64,000 nt of DNA from an uncultured Prevotella sp. (GCA_905236755.1 CAJOCR010000009.1:34780-98779), one strand, 5' to 3'. Shown: positions 35,666 through 45,763, counted from the stretch's first letter. Program-made: numbers and translations. Notes: generated from the sequence alone by a model not told the origin.

Positions 35666-35949
35666 TCTCATGTATAAGCACAGTATCTCTATTGACTTCT
35701 TGCCCTGCTACATTCAAGGCAAAAAACAGACAACATATAATAATCCGTCCAACCATATAATCGCCTTTCTATAGTTAAACTGTTGTTTAGGTAGTTTAAT
35801 GCAATAAATATCAAATTCAAAGCTTTGCTTAAATCAAAGCAGATTATTCTGCTACAAATAAAATATTTTTTTTTGAAACTTACAAGTATTTAAAGATAAA
35901 AGGAAGGAAATATATGTTTTATGATTCAAGCTTAACGTTAACAACAAAA

Positions 35950-35978
35950 AAGAGGATGCACCATTGGCACATCCTCTT
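35950..35978 (-). terminator. Terminator of SusCD operon 2
   Basis: Arms AAGAGGATG (35950-35958) and CATCCTCTT (35970-35978), followed by six T on the minus strand, 36 bases after the susD stop. Confidence 0.85.
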
Positions 35979-36013
35979 CACGATATAATTAGCGATAAAT
36001 CGCGATTTACTCT

Positions 36014-37558
36014 TTAGTTCATTGGATTCTGATCCTTAACAGGATCAAGAGCTGAATTACCATCAAACTCTGATTGTGGAATAGTCATCAACCAACGAGT
36101 ATTCTCTGGATCTTCTGTACCAGAAGCATAGTAAACGGCCGCTGCAGAATGTCCCTGTTCTACAGAACGATAAACGCCTTGGTGAAGACGACGAAGATCA
36201 TACAGACGGCCAAACTCACCCCACAACTCAATACGACGCTGGTTAATAATCTCCTCACGAAGCGAGCCTGTAGCCTTTGCTGGATCAGAAGTCTCGGCTA
36301 TAGCCTTACCTGTCTTTGTACAGTTATAATCAGCCACACGTGTCTTCATATACTCATTAAGCGTAGCCTGTGCACCCTCGTTGTCATCGAGCATACATTG
36401 AGCCTCAGCCTTAATAAGATACATTTCCTCGACACGCATAAGAACGTAATCACCCTCGTATGTTGATTGGTTAGAGAACTTGAATTTCTCCTGTTGATAA
36501 CCATTTGACTTATTATGACTATCATTTGGATTCCACCAAACACGACGAGCATCGGTGGCATCCATTGAATCATAAAGTTCACGGTTGATCTGTACACGAG
36601 CAGCTGCACCATACTTACCTGCACTGGCATCCATATGACTGAAATAACTTGCAAGGGCCTGTGATTGGTCGGCAACAATCTTAAGACCCCACATCACATT
36701 CTTGCTGGCAGCATTATTAACGCCAAGGAAATTATTCACCTCCGTAATCTCAAGACCTTCTTTCTGTGCACCATCGATTGCGAGTTCAGCATAATTCTTT
36801 GCATCCTTCCACTTCTCTTCAACAAGAGCAACACGAGCAGCAAGGCCATAAACCTCGGCAAGACCTAAATGTGACTTAGAATCACGTGTTGTCTTTGCAT
36901 GAGATAGTTTCTCGATAGCCGCAGTAATATCACTATCAATAAGAGCATATACCGCAGCATTAGTAGCACGTCCTTTACCCTTTGTTTCCTTAGTAGTAGG
37001 CTCTGTATAAAGAGGAACACAAGGATCATCCTCATGACCTACAATTGTTTGTGCATAATACTGTGAGAGATAAAAATAACCAAGTGCACGCAAAGCATAA
37101 GCCTGACCTACGATATAGTTTTTATCTTTTTCCTCACCAACCATAGTATCATCTGCTGCGATAAGATAGTTAGCATTAGAAATGATGGTATAGAAGAAGT
37201 TCCATGTACCATAAGGACGACCTGCATTATGAGTATAGTCGCTCTTTACCATGTAGAGATAGTCATAATAAAACCATCCACTTCCTGATGACTGCTGAAT
37301 CTGATCCTCACCCATGAGATCTGCAACATGATTAAATGCTGTAATACCCATTTCTTCGCTCTCCCATCCACTTGTATAACCAACAGAATAGAGCATACGG
37401 TATATACCGTTAAGAGATGCTATTGCCTTTGAAGTTGACCCCATCAATTGCTCTGTATCTACAGAGGTTGAAGGAGTTGTCTCCAACTGGTCTTCTGAGC
37501 AAGAAGAAATTCCTAATGTCAGCAGACCGAGAAGTGCAAACTTATATATTGATTTCAT
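36014..37558 (-). CDS. SusD/RagB-family outer-membrane lipoprotein 2
   Basis: A 514-residue surface lipoprotein with lipobox Cys20 (TLGISSCSEDQ). The SusD N-terminal pattern appears as YIVGQAYALRALGYFYLSQYY, slightly beyond a typical SusD helix, and the C-terminal RagB half carries INQRRIELWGEFGRLYDLRR. It partners the SusC-like transporter encoded 22 bases upstream. No glycoside hydrolase is in the operon. A C11 peptidase gene lies beyond the terminator, which might hint at a glycoprotein target, but that is speculation. Confidence 0.93.
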   Translation of the reverse strand: MKSIYKFALLGLLTLGISSCSEDQLETTPSTSVDTEQLMGSTSKAIASLNGIYRMLYSVGYTSGWESEEMGITAFNHVADLMGEDQIQQSSGSGWFYYDYLYMVKSDYTHNAGRPYGTWNFFYTIISNANYLIAADDTMVGEEKDKNYIVGQAYALRALGYFYLSQYYAQTIVGHEDDPCVPLYTEPTTKETKGKGRATNAAVYALIDSDITAAIEKLSHAKTTRDSKSHLGLAEVYGLAARVALVEEKWKDAKNYAELAIDGAQKEGLEITEVNNFLGVNNAASKNVMWGLKIVADQSQALASYFSHMDASAGKYGAAARVQINRELYDSMDATDARRVWWNPNDSHNKSNGYQQEKFKFSNQSTYEGDYVLMRVEEMYLIKAEAQCMLDDNEGAQATLNEYMKTRVADYNCTKTGKAIAETSDPAKATGSLREEIINQRRIELWGEFGRLYDLRRLHQGVYRSVEQGHSAAAVYYASGTEDPENTRWLMTIPQSEFDGNSALDPVKDQNPMN

Positions 37559-37580
37559 TTTTTTTCCTTTCTTTATTGAA

Positions 37581-40500
37581 TTAGAAATTAACTTCTAGAC
37601 CCAAGGTCCATGTCTTGTTACCTGCATAACCATAGCCTGTACCACCAGAGAAGTTATACTGTGGATCCATACCATCAAGATGTGACCACAAAGCGAGGTT
37701 ATCAGCTGAACAGAACACACGTACACCATTCAAACCAATAGAATTAGTTACGCTCTTTGGCAAGGTGTAGGTAAGAGTGATGTTCTTGATAGAGAAATAA
37801 GACGCATCAAAGAGATAACGATCAAGAACCAATGTTGATTCATGAATAAGCATACGAGGAACATCTGTAACATCACCTGGTTTCTGCCAACGACGAAGAA
37901 CATCCTTGTGCAAACCATTGCTAATATAAGCAAGATTCATATCACCATAATAAACTCCATCAAGGATCTTACCACCAATAGAATATGAAGTAAGAATTGA
38001 CAAATCGAAATTCTTGTAAGTAAGAGTAGTACCAATACTACCATAGATATCAGGAATACGAGAACCCATTTCGTAACGACAGCTACTTGCCACACTCATA
38101 TTGTCAGTGACATACTCCTTGGTGATATTACCATTCGCATCCTTTTCATATGCCCAAAAGAGCTGCTTACCTGTTTCCGGATCAACACCTGCAGACTTAC
38201 TCATATAGAATGAATTGTAAGGCAACCCTACCTTTGTGATGTAACTACCTGAAAGAATCTGATCGGTCTGCTCTGTAAGTTTTGTAACCTTATTGCTAAT
38301 GGTTGACCCCATCCATGTGAGTGTCCAACTGAAATCCTTTGTGCGAACAGGAGTACCGCTAATTTCAAGTTCAACACCTGTATTACGCATATTACCAACA
38401 TTAGCATCATAACCAGTAAAACCTGTTGATACTGCCATTGGATAGCTAAGAAGCATATCGGTAGTCTTACGATAATAATACTCAACACTTGCCTTTATAC
38501 GATTATCTAAGAATGAGCCCTCAACACCAACGTTAAAGTTACCATTCTTCTCCCAAGTAACATTAGAGTTCTCCAATGTAGAAACCAAAGTACCTACAGC
38601 ATTAGCGTTTGAATAGCTTGTGCTTGAAAGCCCCTGCCACAGATAATAACGTGAATTACCATCTGAATCAAGGATATTATCATTACCCTGCTCACCATAA
38701 CTCATCTTCATAGACAGATTGTCTATCCATCTTACGTCTTTGAGGAATTTCTCCTGAGAAACACGCCAGTTTCCACCAATAGACCAGAATGTTCCTGTAC
38801 GATGGTTTTTCTTGAAACGAGAAGAAGAATCACGACGCAAAGAAGCAGAAAGATAGTACTTATCATCGTATGTATAGTTGAAACGACTCAGATAAGAGTC
38901 GATACGATAATCATAAGAATATGAGGTACCACCCTTTAAGGTAGATGCAGGAGAGAGTTCGTCGATACCATCCATAAGACCTGAACGACGAGCCATGAGA
39001 TACTTATAGGTATAAGCATAATACTCATGACCAACAAGGAAATCAAAATTATGCTTTCCAAAATCACGAGTCCAAGTAAGCAACTGGTTGAAAGTGTAGC
39101 TCTGAGTGCGAGACTCATATTTTGTAAGCAAACCACCAGCTGATGCCTGATTACCATGCTCAGAATTCATACGATCTGAATTGTTACGGTTGTTATAGTC
39201 AAAACCGAAGTTAAGGGCAAGTTTTACACCCTTTAGCCAACCAAAATTATCCTTGTCGCCTCCGAAAACCAAACCTGAGCGCATACCTGCTACATCACGC
39301 AAAGCCTCGGTCTTGTCAAGAAGAAGCATACCAAGAGAACTAAAATCAGACAAAGAACCAGGACGAACATCGCCATTTGTCTTTACTTCACCCCAGTCAA
39401 GTTCCGCCTCACCATTCTTATAAATGGTATTACCATTAGCATCCTTTAGATAAACAGGATACAAAGGATTTACAAACTGTGCTGTGTACCATACGTTTGA
39501 GTTTGAAGAACCTGTATAGTTACTGAAGTTTGAAACAGAATATCCTACATTCAAACCCATGTTGGCACTAAACCAATCAGTAATCTTGCTATCAACATTC
39601 ACACGACCGGTATAACGCTGGAAGTTTGTCGTCTTCAAAGTACCATCCTCATTCAGATAACCCAAAGAAAGCATATACTTTGTCCTGTCTGAACCTCCGT
39701 TGATAGACAACTGATGCTCATGACGGAAAGCGTTCTTGTTCTCAACTGCATCCATCCAATTCTCGTTCCATGCTGAAACAGCATCTTCCTGAACCTGACC
39801 TGTTGTCTTGTTAATGATTGTATCCCAAGTGTAGTTCTTGAAAGGATTATATGACTCGCCACCAAGAGTATTTTTTAAATTCTCACGACCATAAGCCTCT
39901 GCCTCTTCCCAAGTCTTACCTTGCCCGTAAGCTTCATTGCGAAGAGCTTCATATACCAACTGCACATACTCTTTTTGATCAACCTGCTCATAACGTTTTG
40001 TAGCACGATTAGACCAACCCACAGTAGAACGCCATGTTACCTGTGCCTTTCCATCCTTACCTTTCTTGGTAGAAATCATCACAACACCATTGGCACCACG
40101 AGCACCATAAAGAGCCCCTGCACTTGCATCCTTGAGGATTGTCATCTGTTCAATATCAGATGGATTGATGTTAGCCAAACTACCATCATAAGGAATACCA
40201 TCAACAACAATAAGAGGGCTGCTTGAGGCGTTGATAGAACCGAAACCACGGATGTGAATAGAAGGATCAGAACCTGGCTGACCTGAACCTGTTGTCATCT
40301 GAACACCACTTACGTTACCATCAAGAGCCTTGGTAACCGTTGTTACAGGACGAAGTTCCAATTTCTTGCTATCAACATTCTGCGCAGAACCTGTAAACGA
40401 AGATTTCTTTGATGTACCGTAAGCAACAACCATTACCTCATCAAGGGTTTTGTTGTCTGGGTCAAGAACAATCTTCATGTTTTCTGCAGCCTTAACAGTC

Positions 40501-40739
40501 TTGGTTACCATACCGATGTATGATACCTGAAGCTGGGCATTAGAAGAAACTGAAAGTGAGAATTTTCCATCAACATCAGTAACAGTACCTGTACTTGTAC
40601 CAACGACTTTAATGGAAGCACCAATTACTGGCTCGCCATCCTCTGAAGAGGTTACGTAACCAGACACCTGTGTTTGAGCCAAAGCCACTCCCAAGACAAG
40701 GAAGAGACTGGCTAACAACATTGTTAGTCTTTTTACCAT
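37581..40739 (-). CDS. SusC/RagA-family TonB-dependent transporter 2
   Basis: A 1052-residue outer-membrane TonB-dependent importer. A signal peptide ending LAQTQ is followed by the carboxypeptidase D-like domain (GEPVIGASIKVVGTSTG), the motif DEVMVVAYGTSKKSS, a plug with IRGFGSINASSSPLIVVDG and ALYGARGANGVVMISTKKG, and the long beta-barrel ending in Phe (TLGLEVNF). It starts a two-gene operon with susD 2 from a consensus promoter at 40838-40869; a small palindrome just upstream may be an operator. Confidence 0.95.
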   Translation of the reverse strand: MVKRLTMLLASLFLVLGVALAQTQVSGYVTSSEDGEPVIGASIKVVGTSTGTVTDVDGKFSLSVSSNAQLQVSYIGMVTKTVKAAENMKIVLDPDNKTLDEVMVVAYGTSKKSSFTGSAQNVDSKKLELRPVTTVTKALDGNVSGVQMTTGSGQPGSDPSIHIRGFGSINASSSPLIVVDGIPYDGSLANINPSDIEQMTILKDASAGALYGARGANGVVMISTKKGKDGKAQVTWRSTVGWSNRATKRYEQVDQKEYVQLVYEALRNEAYGQGKTWEEAEAYGRENLKNTLGGESYNPFKNYTWDTIINKTTGQVQEDAVSAWNENWMDAVENKNAFRHEHQLSINGGSDRTKYMLSLGYLNEDGTLKTTNFQRYTGRVNVDSKITDWFSANMGLNVGYSVSNFSNYTGSSNSNVWYTAQFVNPLYPVYLKDANGNTIYKNGEAELDWGEVKTNGDVRPGSLSDFSSLGMLLLDKTEALRDVAGMRSGLVFGGDKDNFGWLKGVKLALNFGFDYNNRNNSDRMNSEHGNQASAGGLLTKYESRTQSYTFNQLLTWTRDFGKHNFDFLVGHEYYAYTYKYLMARRSGLMDGIDELSPASTLKGGTSYSYDYRIDSYLSRFNYTYDDKYYLSASLRRDSSSRFKKNHRTGTFWSIGGNWRVSQEKFLKDVRWIDNLSMKMSYGEQGNDNILDSDGNSRYYLWQGLSSTSYSNANAVGTLVSTLENSNVTWEKNGNFNVGVEGSFLDNRIKASVEYYYRKTTDMLLSYPMAVSTGFTGYDANVGNMRNTGVELEISGTPVRTKDFSWTLTWMGSTISNKVTKLTEQTDQILSGSYITKVGLPYNSFYMSKSAGVDPETGKQLFWAYEKDANGNITKEYVTDNMSVASSCRYEMGSRIPDIYGSIGTTLTYKNFDLSILTSYSIGGKILDGVYYGDMNLAYISNGLHKDVLRRWQKPGDVTDVPRMLIHESTLVLDRYLFDASYFSIKNITLTYTLPKSVTNSIGLNGVRVFCSADNLALWSHLDGMDPQYNFSGGTGYGYAGNKTWTLGLEVNF

Positions 40740-40837
40740 AAAATCTCTCTAAAATTAATTATTATTTTTAAATCTTTTTTTCTCGTAATAAACACGTAAT
40801 TTTCAAAAAATTACCTCTCTCTGTTTTACGCGGGGTG

Positions 40838-40869
40838 CAAAATTAACCTATTTATATGGCGTTAACAAA
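40838..40869 (-). promoter_or_regulatory. Promoter of SusCD operon 2
   Basis: TTTG (40869-40866), 20 bases, TAATTTTG (40845-40838), about 100 bases before the susC ATG. Confidence 0.8.
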
Positions 40870-40872
40870 AAA

Positions 40873-40888
40873 CAGTTTGTTAAAACTG
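40873..40888. promoter_or_regulatory. Palindrome upstream of the SusCD 2 promoter
   Basis: CAGTTT (40873-40878), 4 bases, AAACTG (40883-40888). It sits 4 bases upstream of the -33 element, where an activator would bind. The WYL regulator gene is next door, but any link is only a guess. Confidence 0.35.
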
Positions 40889-41000
40889 CATTTTTAAACA
40901 ATAATTAACCAAAAACAGAGTTTTTAACGAATACAATTTGTATATTAATGCGCCTTTTAGTGTTCAAAGTGATTCCAAAAACCTAAGTATTACTTTCAAA

Positions 41001-41894
41001 TTATAACTTACGAAACTTTTTAATTTTCTCAGACAGATATTTCTTCAATCCTCTGTCTCCAAGCACCTCTATATCTTCATACAACCCAAGAATAAAACGA
41101 CCTATTCCTATATAGCTTGCCACATCAAGATGCAGAAACCAATGACACTCATCTTCTTGTTCAAAGAAGCACACGCTTTGTGGATATTCTTCTATCATAA
41201 GGTTATGAGAGAGAATGCCCATTCTTAGAGTAATAGTATATTTCTTTTCGCCACTAAACTGGAAAATATCTGTAAATACTTTCTTGTGCTTTCTGCTGTT
41301 TATCCATGGTGTATCGTAGATTTCAACTGAAGATATACGCAAAAGCTTGAATGTTTTGTTCTGCTTAGACGATAACTCGTAACAGCGAACATCCATATTG
41401 CTATTGAAAAACATAAAAGGCTCTACAATTCTATCAGAAACGGTTCGGCTATGTGGAGAAGAATAGCCTTGCAGACAAACCACTTTCCTATGTGAAATTG
41501 CTTCGCTAAGCTTTGAATAATTAGCAACCGCCTGAGCATGATATTTCTCATCGGTAAAAAAGCGCAAGTTATAATACACTTCAAGCTTGCGCCTAATGGT
41601 ACTTACCATAGGATTATTCTGATCGTTGGCAGCAACAAGTCCATGCAGAAAGGTTGCTTCAGCCTCATTAAAGTTAACAAGATCTGTCAACATTCTAAAG
41701 AATGGCGAACGAACATCCATTCTATAGCGATGATCTTCTTCTATAATATAAAAGCCCTGATCGGTAAAGGAATGAAGATAGTTGTATAGTTGTCGGCGGG
41801 TAACTTTTATTTTCTCGCATAGCTCTTGCGCTGTATATGAGGTTCCGTCAACAAGTGTTAGAATTAATTTAAGCTCTTTGTGCAATGCCTCCAT
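41001..41894 (-). CDS. WYL-domain transcriptional regulator
   Basis: A 297-residue cytoplasmic regulator. The N-terminal helix-turn-helix spans about residues 15-60 (YTAQELCEKIKVTRRQLYNYLH). The WYL-type ligand domain is in the second half (HRKVVCLQGYSSPHS, then DRIVEPFMFFNSNMDVRCYE, then FKLLRISSVEIYD). WYL proteins sense nucleic-acid or nucleotide ligands in several known cases. It is 6 bases downstream of rnhB and probably co-transcribed with it. The target is unknown; SusCD operon 2 is the nearest divergent-looking regulatory region. Confidence 0.85.
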   Translation of the reverse strand: MEALHKELKLILTLVDGTSYTAQELCEKIKVTRRQLYNYLHSFTDQGFYIIEEDHRYRMDVRSPFFRMLTDLVNFNEAEATFLHGLVAANDQNNPMVSTIRRKLEVYYNLRFFTDEKYHAQAVANYSKLSEAISHRKVVCLQGYSSPHSRTVSDRIVEPFMFFNSNMDVRCYELSSKQNKTFKLLRISSVEIYDTPWINSRKHKKVFTDIFQFSGEKKYTITLRMGILSHNLMIEEYPQSVCFFEQEDECHWFLHLDVASYIGIGRFILGLYEDIEVLGDRGLKKYLSEKIKKFRKL

Positions 41895-41900
41895 AAGCGA

Positions 41901-42566
41901 TTAATCTTTGAAGTCTAACGACAGTTCTTCACTTCCGAGTAGATTATACGATTTTCTGTGATAAGGGCTTACGCCGTGCTCCTTTATACCCAAACGATGC
42001 TTCTTGGTTGGATAACCCTTGTTGCTTGCCCAGTCGTAATAAGGATATTCCTTAGCAAGTTCTTCCATATAATCATCACGATAGGTTTTAGCGAGAATGC
42101 TGGCAGCAGCTATAGCCTGATACTTGCCATCACCCTTGATAACGCAAGTATGAGGAAGAGGTTCACCTCCTATTTCCTGTGTAGAACGTGATTTCAACAA
42201 GCGTTCAGGAGCTGAAGGGAAAAACTGGTCAAAACGGTTACCATCAATAATCAAAGCCTCAGGAGCCACCTTAAGCGCAGCTATAGCCCTGTGCATAGCC
42301 AGAAAACTGGCATGCAGAATATTTATCTTGTCTATTTCCTCAGGTGTTACCACTCCTATTGCCCACGCAACAGCATCATGCTTTATCTGTTCACGTAGTT
42401 CATAACGTTTTTTCTTCGTCAGTTGCTTAGAATCATTAAGATCAGGATTATTATAGTCCTTAGGCAAAATAACGGCTGCTGCATACACGCTTCCTGCAAG
42501 GCAACCTCTGCCAGCCTCGTCGCAACCAGCCTCTATTTTATCAAGATAAAAATGTGGTTCTAACAT
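41901..42566 (-). CDS. rnhB: Ribonuclease HII
   Basis: A 221-residue enzyme that cuts the RNA strand of RNA-DNA hybrids and starts removal of single ribonucleotides from DNA. The metal-binding Asp16 and Glu17 are in AGCDEAGRG, Asp108 is in LIIDGN, and the last metal ligand lies in the segment with [10 protein letters not shown] -7 element TACTTTTG lies at 42595-42588, but no TTTG is seen at the right spacing. It is followed after 6 bases by the WYL regulator gene. Length and motifs are normal. Confidence 0.96.
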   Translation of the reverse strand: MLEPHFYLDKIEAGCDEAGRGCLAGSVYAAAVILPKDYNNPDLNDSKQLTKKKRYELREQIKHDAVAWAIGVVTPEEIDKINILHASFLAMHRAIAALKVAPEALIIDGNRFDQFFPSAPERLLKSRSTQEIGGEPLPHTCVIKGDGKYQAIAAASILAKTYRDDYMEELAKEYPYYDWASNKGYPTKKHRLGIKEHGVSPYHRKSYNLLGSEELSLDFKD

Positions 42567-42701
42567 AAATCAATATCTATTTTGATGCAAAAGTAATGCT
42601 TGAATAACAAAAAAACGAGCTGAATTGTTAATACATCTTAACCGTTAACACTTTTAACAATTCGAAAGTGCACGTGGAAATTTTACTTCCACAACTACAG
42701 A

Positions 42702-42709
42702 TAACTTTG
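42702..42709 (+). promoter_or_regulatory. -7 element of the small-protein gene
   Basis: TAACTTTG, 33 bases before the ATG at 42742. The upstream -33 word is not clear. Confidence 0.55.
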
Positions 42710-42741
42710 CACACAGAAAATTGAATCAAAAACATATTATT

Positions 42742-43041
42742 ATGGAAAAAAATATTTCTATCCTAACACCAGAAGTTGCTTTACGCAACAAGAGCACAAA
42801 GAATACTATTGAAACTATCAAGAGTATTGTTAACACCGCTATGAAACCAGTCCACTGGCTGTCAGCCTACTATTCTATGGTTCTTGAGCGTAAGGTAAGC
42901 ACTAAGCAAACACTCTTACTCTTGAATGCTCAAGCAGCCTTTGTAATAACCGCCTTCCCTGTTGAAGCACCATTCGTCGTTCGCCTCATCTGTCTGTCAT
43001 GGTTCGTAAAAGCCCTCTTCGCCTGCAAGAAATCATTTTAA
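42742..43041 (+). CDS. Small conserved-looking protein, unknown function
   Basis: A 99-residue protein, unrecognised. The ATG at 42742 (MEKNISILTPEVALRNK) is chosen because the -7 element TAACTTTG lies just upstream; a longer frame from 42721 would begin inside the leader. Residues 1-45 are hydrophilic. Residues 55-95 hold one or two hydrophobic stretches (LLLLNAQAAFVITAFP; VVRLICLSWFVKALF), so it may attach to the membrane. It has its own promoter and shares a bidirectional hairpin with the BACON operon, and codon use looks like that of its neighbours. Confidence 0.7.
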   Translation: MEKNISILTPEVALRNKSTKNTIETIKSIVNTAMKPVHWLSAYYSMVLERKVSTKQTLLLLNAQAAFVITAFPVEAPFVVRLICLSWFVKALFACKKSF

Positions 43042-43070
43042 CCCTAATTGAGACAAGGATAAATAAAAAA

Positions 43071-43106
43071 CTCCGAGAGCCACACATAAGAGTGTGATTC
43101 TCGGAG
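43071..43106. terminator. Bidirectional terminator hairpin
   Basis: Arms CTCCGAGA (43071-43078) and TCTCGGAG (43099-43106) with an inner CACAC/GTGTG stem. The minus strand continues into six T, ending the five-gene SusC operon; it also closes the small-protein gene. Confidence 0.82.
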
Positions 43107-43128
43107 CTAATATTCAGCAAAAGAGTAT

Positions 43129-44214
43129 TTATTCGTGAGTTGTCTGATCCTTCAAACGGTAAAGCCCCATGTTAGCTAGCTGCAAAACAGAACCCTCATC
43201 ATAGTCAGAAGTATATTCTTGCTCCATATAAGATTCGATATTGAGATAAGAATAACCAGATGAACCAACAAACATAAGAGCAGTACCTTCAAGTCTATCA
43301 TCCTTTTTAGAATACTTTGCACTATAGCCAACAAGACCTTCAAGGTAGTAAGAATTACTATGGGTGAAATAACCATTCTCATTAACAAGGAACAAAGCAA
43401 GATAACTATCATAGTATTTGCCTATCCAAGAACCAGCATCTATCTTGATATAAGGATATGAAGGTTCGAAAGTAACAGGAATTGTCAATCCACCAAAAGC
43501 ATCAACCTTAAGTTCAATTTTTGAGCCATTCTTAACAAGCTCAGAATTAAAGGTTAATGTTGGATATTTGCCATTAGTAGGATTAGTAGGATCAATACCC
43601 TGAAGGATATACTTTCCAAGAATGTTTTCCTCAAGATTATACTGTACTACATAAACAGAATCCTTCACGAGACCATTGCTATATTTCACATAGCAAGAGC
43701 GCAGATGACCAGAATTGTTTTCTGCAACATCAATAGAAATCTTGCCTTTAGCATAAGAAGCCTGTGCCCAAGAAGAATCACATGTGAGCTGAAGAGGACT
43801 ATTAGCATTAGCCTCATATTCCAAAGTTGCACCAGCATTTTCTACATTAACAGCCTTTGGCATGCCAGTCACGCTGAGCACCTTACCTGTCTGAGACACA
43901 CTGACAATAGTTGAATCAAGTTCTGAAGACTTGATAACAACAGTAGAATGACGTGAGGTAAGAGCATTATTCTCAGAAGCCGTTACAGAAACCTCGCTTC
44001 CAGCAGTTGAAACAGACAACCAGTCTGCAGGAGAATAAGCCTTAACAGCCTGATCTGCCACAGCAATCTTGTTTGTACCACCTAAAGGTCCGAAATTTGT
44101 CTTTGAAGACAAAACATTCAAACCATGAAGAGGAACCTCGGTGTTATCTTCTCCACAGGATGTCACAAAAAGGCATCCCATGAAGAATAGAGCTATATTA
44201 ATTAACTTTTTCAT
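43129..44214 (-). CDS. BACON-domain surface lipoprotein
   Basis: A 361-residue lipoprotein with lipobox Cys20 (CLFVTSCGED). Two BACON-type beta-sandwich repeats follow: about residues 35-110 (ending STIVSVSQTGK) and 115-190 (ending KDSVYVVQYN), each with the SWAQA/DWLSVS-like core. The C-terminal 160 residues are unassigned. BACON domains are linked to carbohydrate or mucin-glycan binding in Bacteroidota. The ATG at 44214 is preferred over a TTG four codons earlier that sits at the end of the upstream gene. It is the last gene of the five-gene operon. Confidence 0.82.
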   Translation of the reverse strand: MKKLINIALFFMGCLFVTSCGEDNTEVPLHGLNVLSSKTNFGPLGGTNKIAVADQAVKAYSPADWLSVSTAGSEVSVTASENNALTSRHSTVVIKSSELDSTIVSVSQTGKVLSVTGMPKAVNVENAGATLEYEANANSPLQLTCDSSWAQASYAKGKISIDVAENNSGHLRSCYVKYSNGLVKDSVYVVQYNLEENILGKYILQGIDPTNPTNGKYPTLTFNSELVKNGSKIELKVDAFGGLTIPVTFEPSYPYIKIDAGSWIGKYYDSYLALFLVNENGYFTHSNSYYLEGLVGYSAKYSKKDDRLEGTALMFVGSSGYSYLNIESYMEQEYTSDYDEGSVLQLANMGLYRLKDQTTHE

Positions 44215-44227
44215 TTTGCTTTTCAAA

Positions 44228-45757
44228 TTAATTATTCTTGATTAATACTGCATCATAGGCAAGTATAAGATAACCAAGTCTATTACTACGAGAATGTTCA
44301 GTAGTCTTATAAGCCCAGAAACCAATACCGCCTACAGGTATTCCTTCAAAATCTCCACCGAAAGAAATCTTTGTTCCATCGAATGTAGATATCGAGAGTG
44401 TAGCATTATAGCCAGTTAGATAAGCTGTAGAATAAGCACCATCCTTATCAAGAAGACCCATACCTACAGAATAAGAACTATATTTACCTGTTACCTGACC
44501 TGAAGGCAGACTGAATGTAGCGGTCTCTTGATCCCAAGTCATCTGCATCGTCTGAGGATAAGAATATACCAATACCTTTAGAACAGGATTACCATCAGTA
44601 CCCTTTGTTATTGTTGCAGTTGCTGTTCCAGCCTCACCAAGTTCATTATACTCCAAAGTATAAGAACCAATAAGATCCTTCAACTCAACCTGAGTAACAG
44701 CAACAGAATCCTTACCGTTCTCGTTGGTAATGTAAACCCATGCTGAACGTGGCTTACCTGCATCGTTAGCAGTAGCAGTAAACTTGAGTTCTTTGCCTTC
44801 TGTACTTACAGTAAGCCAATCAGCAGAGGTACTGAACTGGAACTTATCAAGCATATTCACATTATATGTCTTAGAACCAGCAGCATCTATTAAGCCCACA
44901 GAAGAAGTACCCATAACAGAAACAACATACTCAGGACCTACAACACCTTCAAACTCCCACTTGTTACCCAACTGATCAACAGTCTCAAGAGAAGCTGTAG
45001 CCTCGTTATACTTCAAGTACTGATTAAGAACATCACCATCCTTTTCTAAAGGAGTACTAAACAAAACACCCTCGTTAGTATAGGCATAAGATATATCAAA
45101 ATCTTCATCCTCGTCAGCAAACGAAACATAAGAATGGCGAGAACTTTTTGATATAAGCATAGCACCAACCTCTACACCATTCTTCTTAACCTTATAACGT
45201 GTAGGGATATTCATTATGATAGCATTAAGCTGAGCAGTATATTCTTGCCAAGTAATATTCTCAGGAAGGCGAGTCATCAACATCTTATTATGCCACTTCA
45301 AACCTTTCAGTTGAACTGTATCTGGAGTAGCATTAAGAATTAAAAATTCAAAATCCCCTTGGTCACCATCCACATCATCAATTGTTACTTCCGAAAAATT
45401 ATGCAGAACAGGATTAAGACTATTGATAGTAAGAACAGGTCCCTGACTTGCTACGATATCATAGCTTGAGCGAAAGGTAGTATCAAGATCGGCAACAAGT
45501 TCACCACCAGCCTCAACCTTTCCATCTTTTCCAAACTTCACAAGGTGGGTTACACCAATACCTGTATAATCTTCACCTGTAAAGTAATGAAATACCCATC
45601 CATTAGGAGCATTCTGAAGCAACTCTTTCTCCTTGCTGATAGTACTGCTCAGACGTTCTGCTGCAGACTGGTCAAAAAGCTCGTTATTATCATGCAGGCA
45701 TGATGAAAGCGAGATTACTGCAAGCAAGAGGAGTGTCTTATATAAATATTTTACCAT
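44228..45757 (-). CDS. DUF4302 family lipoprotein with a BACON-like domain
   Basis: A 509-residue lipoprotein with lipobox Cys20 (AVISLSSCLHDN). The first 270 residues match DUF4302 as I recall it (KELLQNAPNGWVFHYF, a beta-rich region). Residues 300-365 look like a BACON repeat (FSTSADWLTVSTEG ... DSVAVTQVE). The remainder resembles the C-terminal part of the BACON lipoprotein next to it. DUF4302 proteins are usually found beside SusCD and the zinc-binding metallopeptidase, as here. The function is unknown. Confidence 0.8.
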   Translation of the reverse strand: MVKYLYKTLLLLAVISLSSCLHDNNELFDQSAAERLSSTISKEKELLQNAPNGWVFHYFTGEDYTGIGVTHLVKFGKDGKVEAGGELVADLDTTFRSSYDIVASQGPVLTINSLNPVLHNFSEVTIDDVDGDQGDFEFLILNATPDTVQLKGLKWHNKMLMTRLPENITWQEYTAQLNAIIMNIPTRYKVKKNGVEVGAMLISKSSRHSYVSFADEDEDFDISYAYTNEGVLFSTPLEKDGDVLNQYLKYNEATASLETVDQLGNKWEFEGVVGPEYVVSVMGTSSVGLIDAAGSKTYNVNMLDKFQFSTSADWLTVSTEGKELKFTATANDAGKPRSAWVYITNENGKDSVAVTQVELKDLIGSYTLEYNELGEAGTATATITKGTDGNPVLKVLVYSYPQTMQMTWDQETATFSLPSGQVTGKYSSYSVGMGLLDKDGAYSTAYLTGYNATLSISTFDGTKISFGGDFEGIPVGGIGFWAYKTTEHSRSNRLGYLILAYDAVLIKNN

Positions 45758-45763
45758 TGCTCT

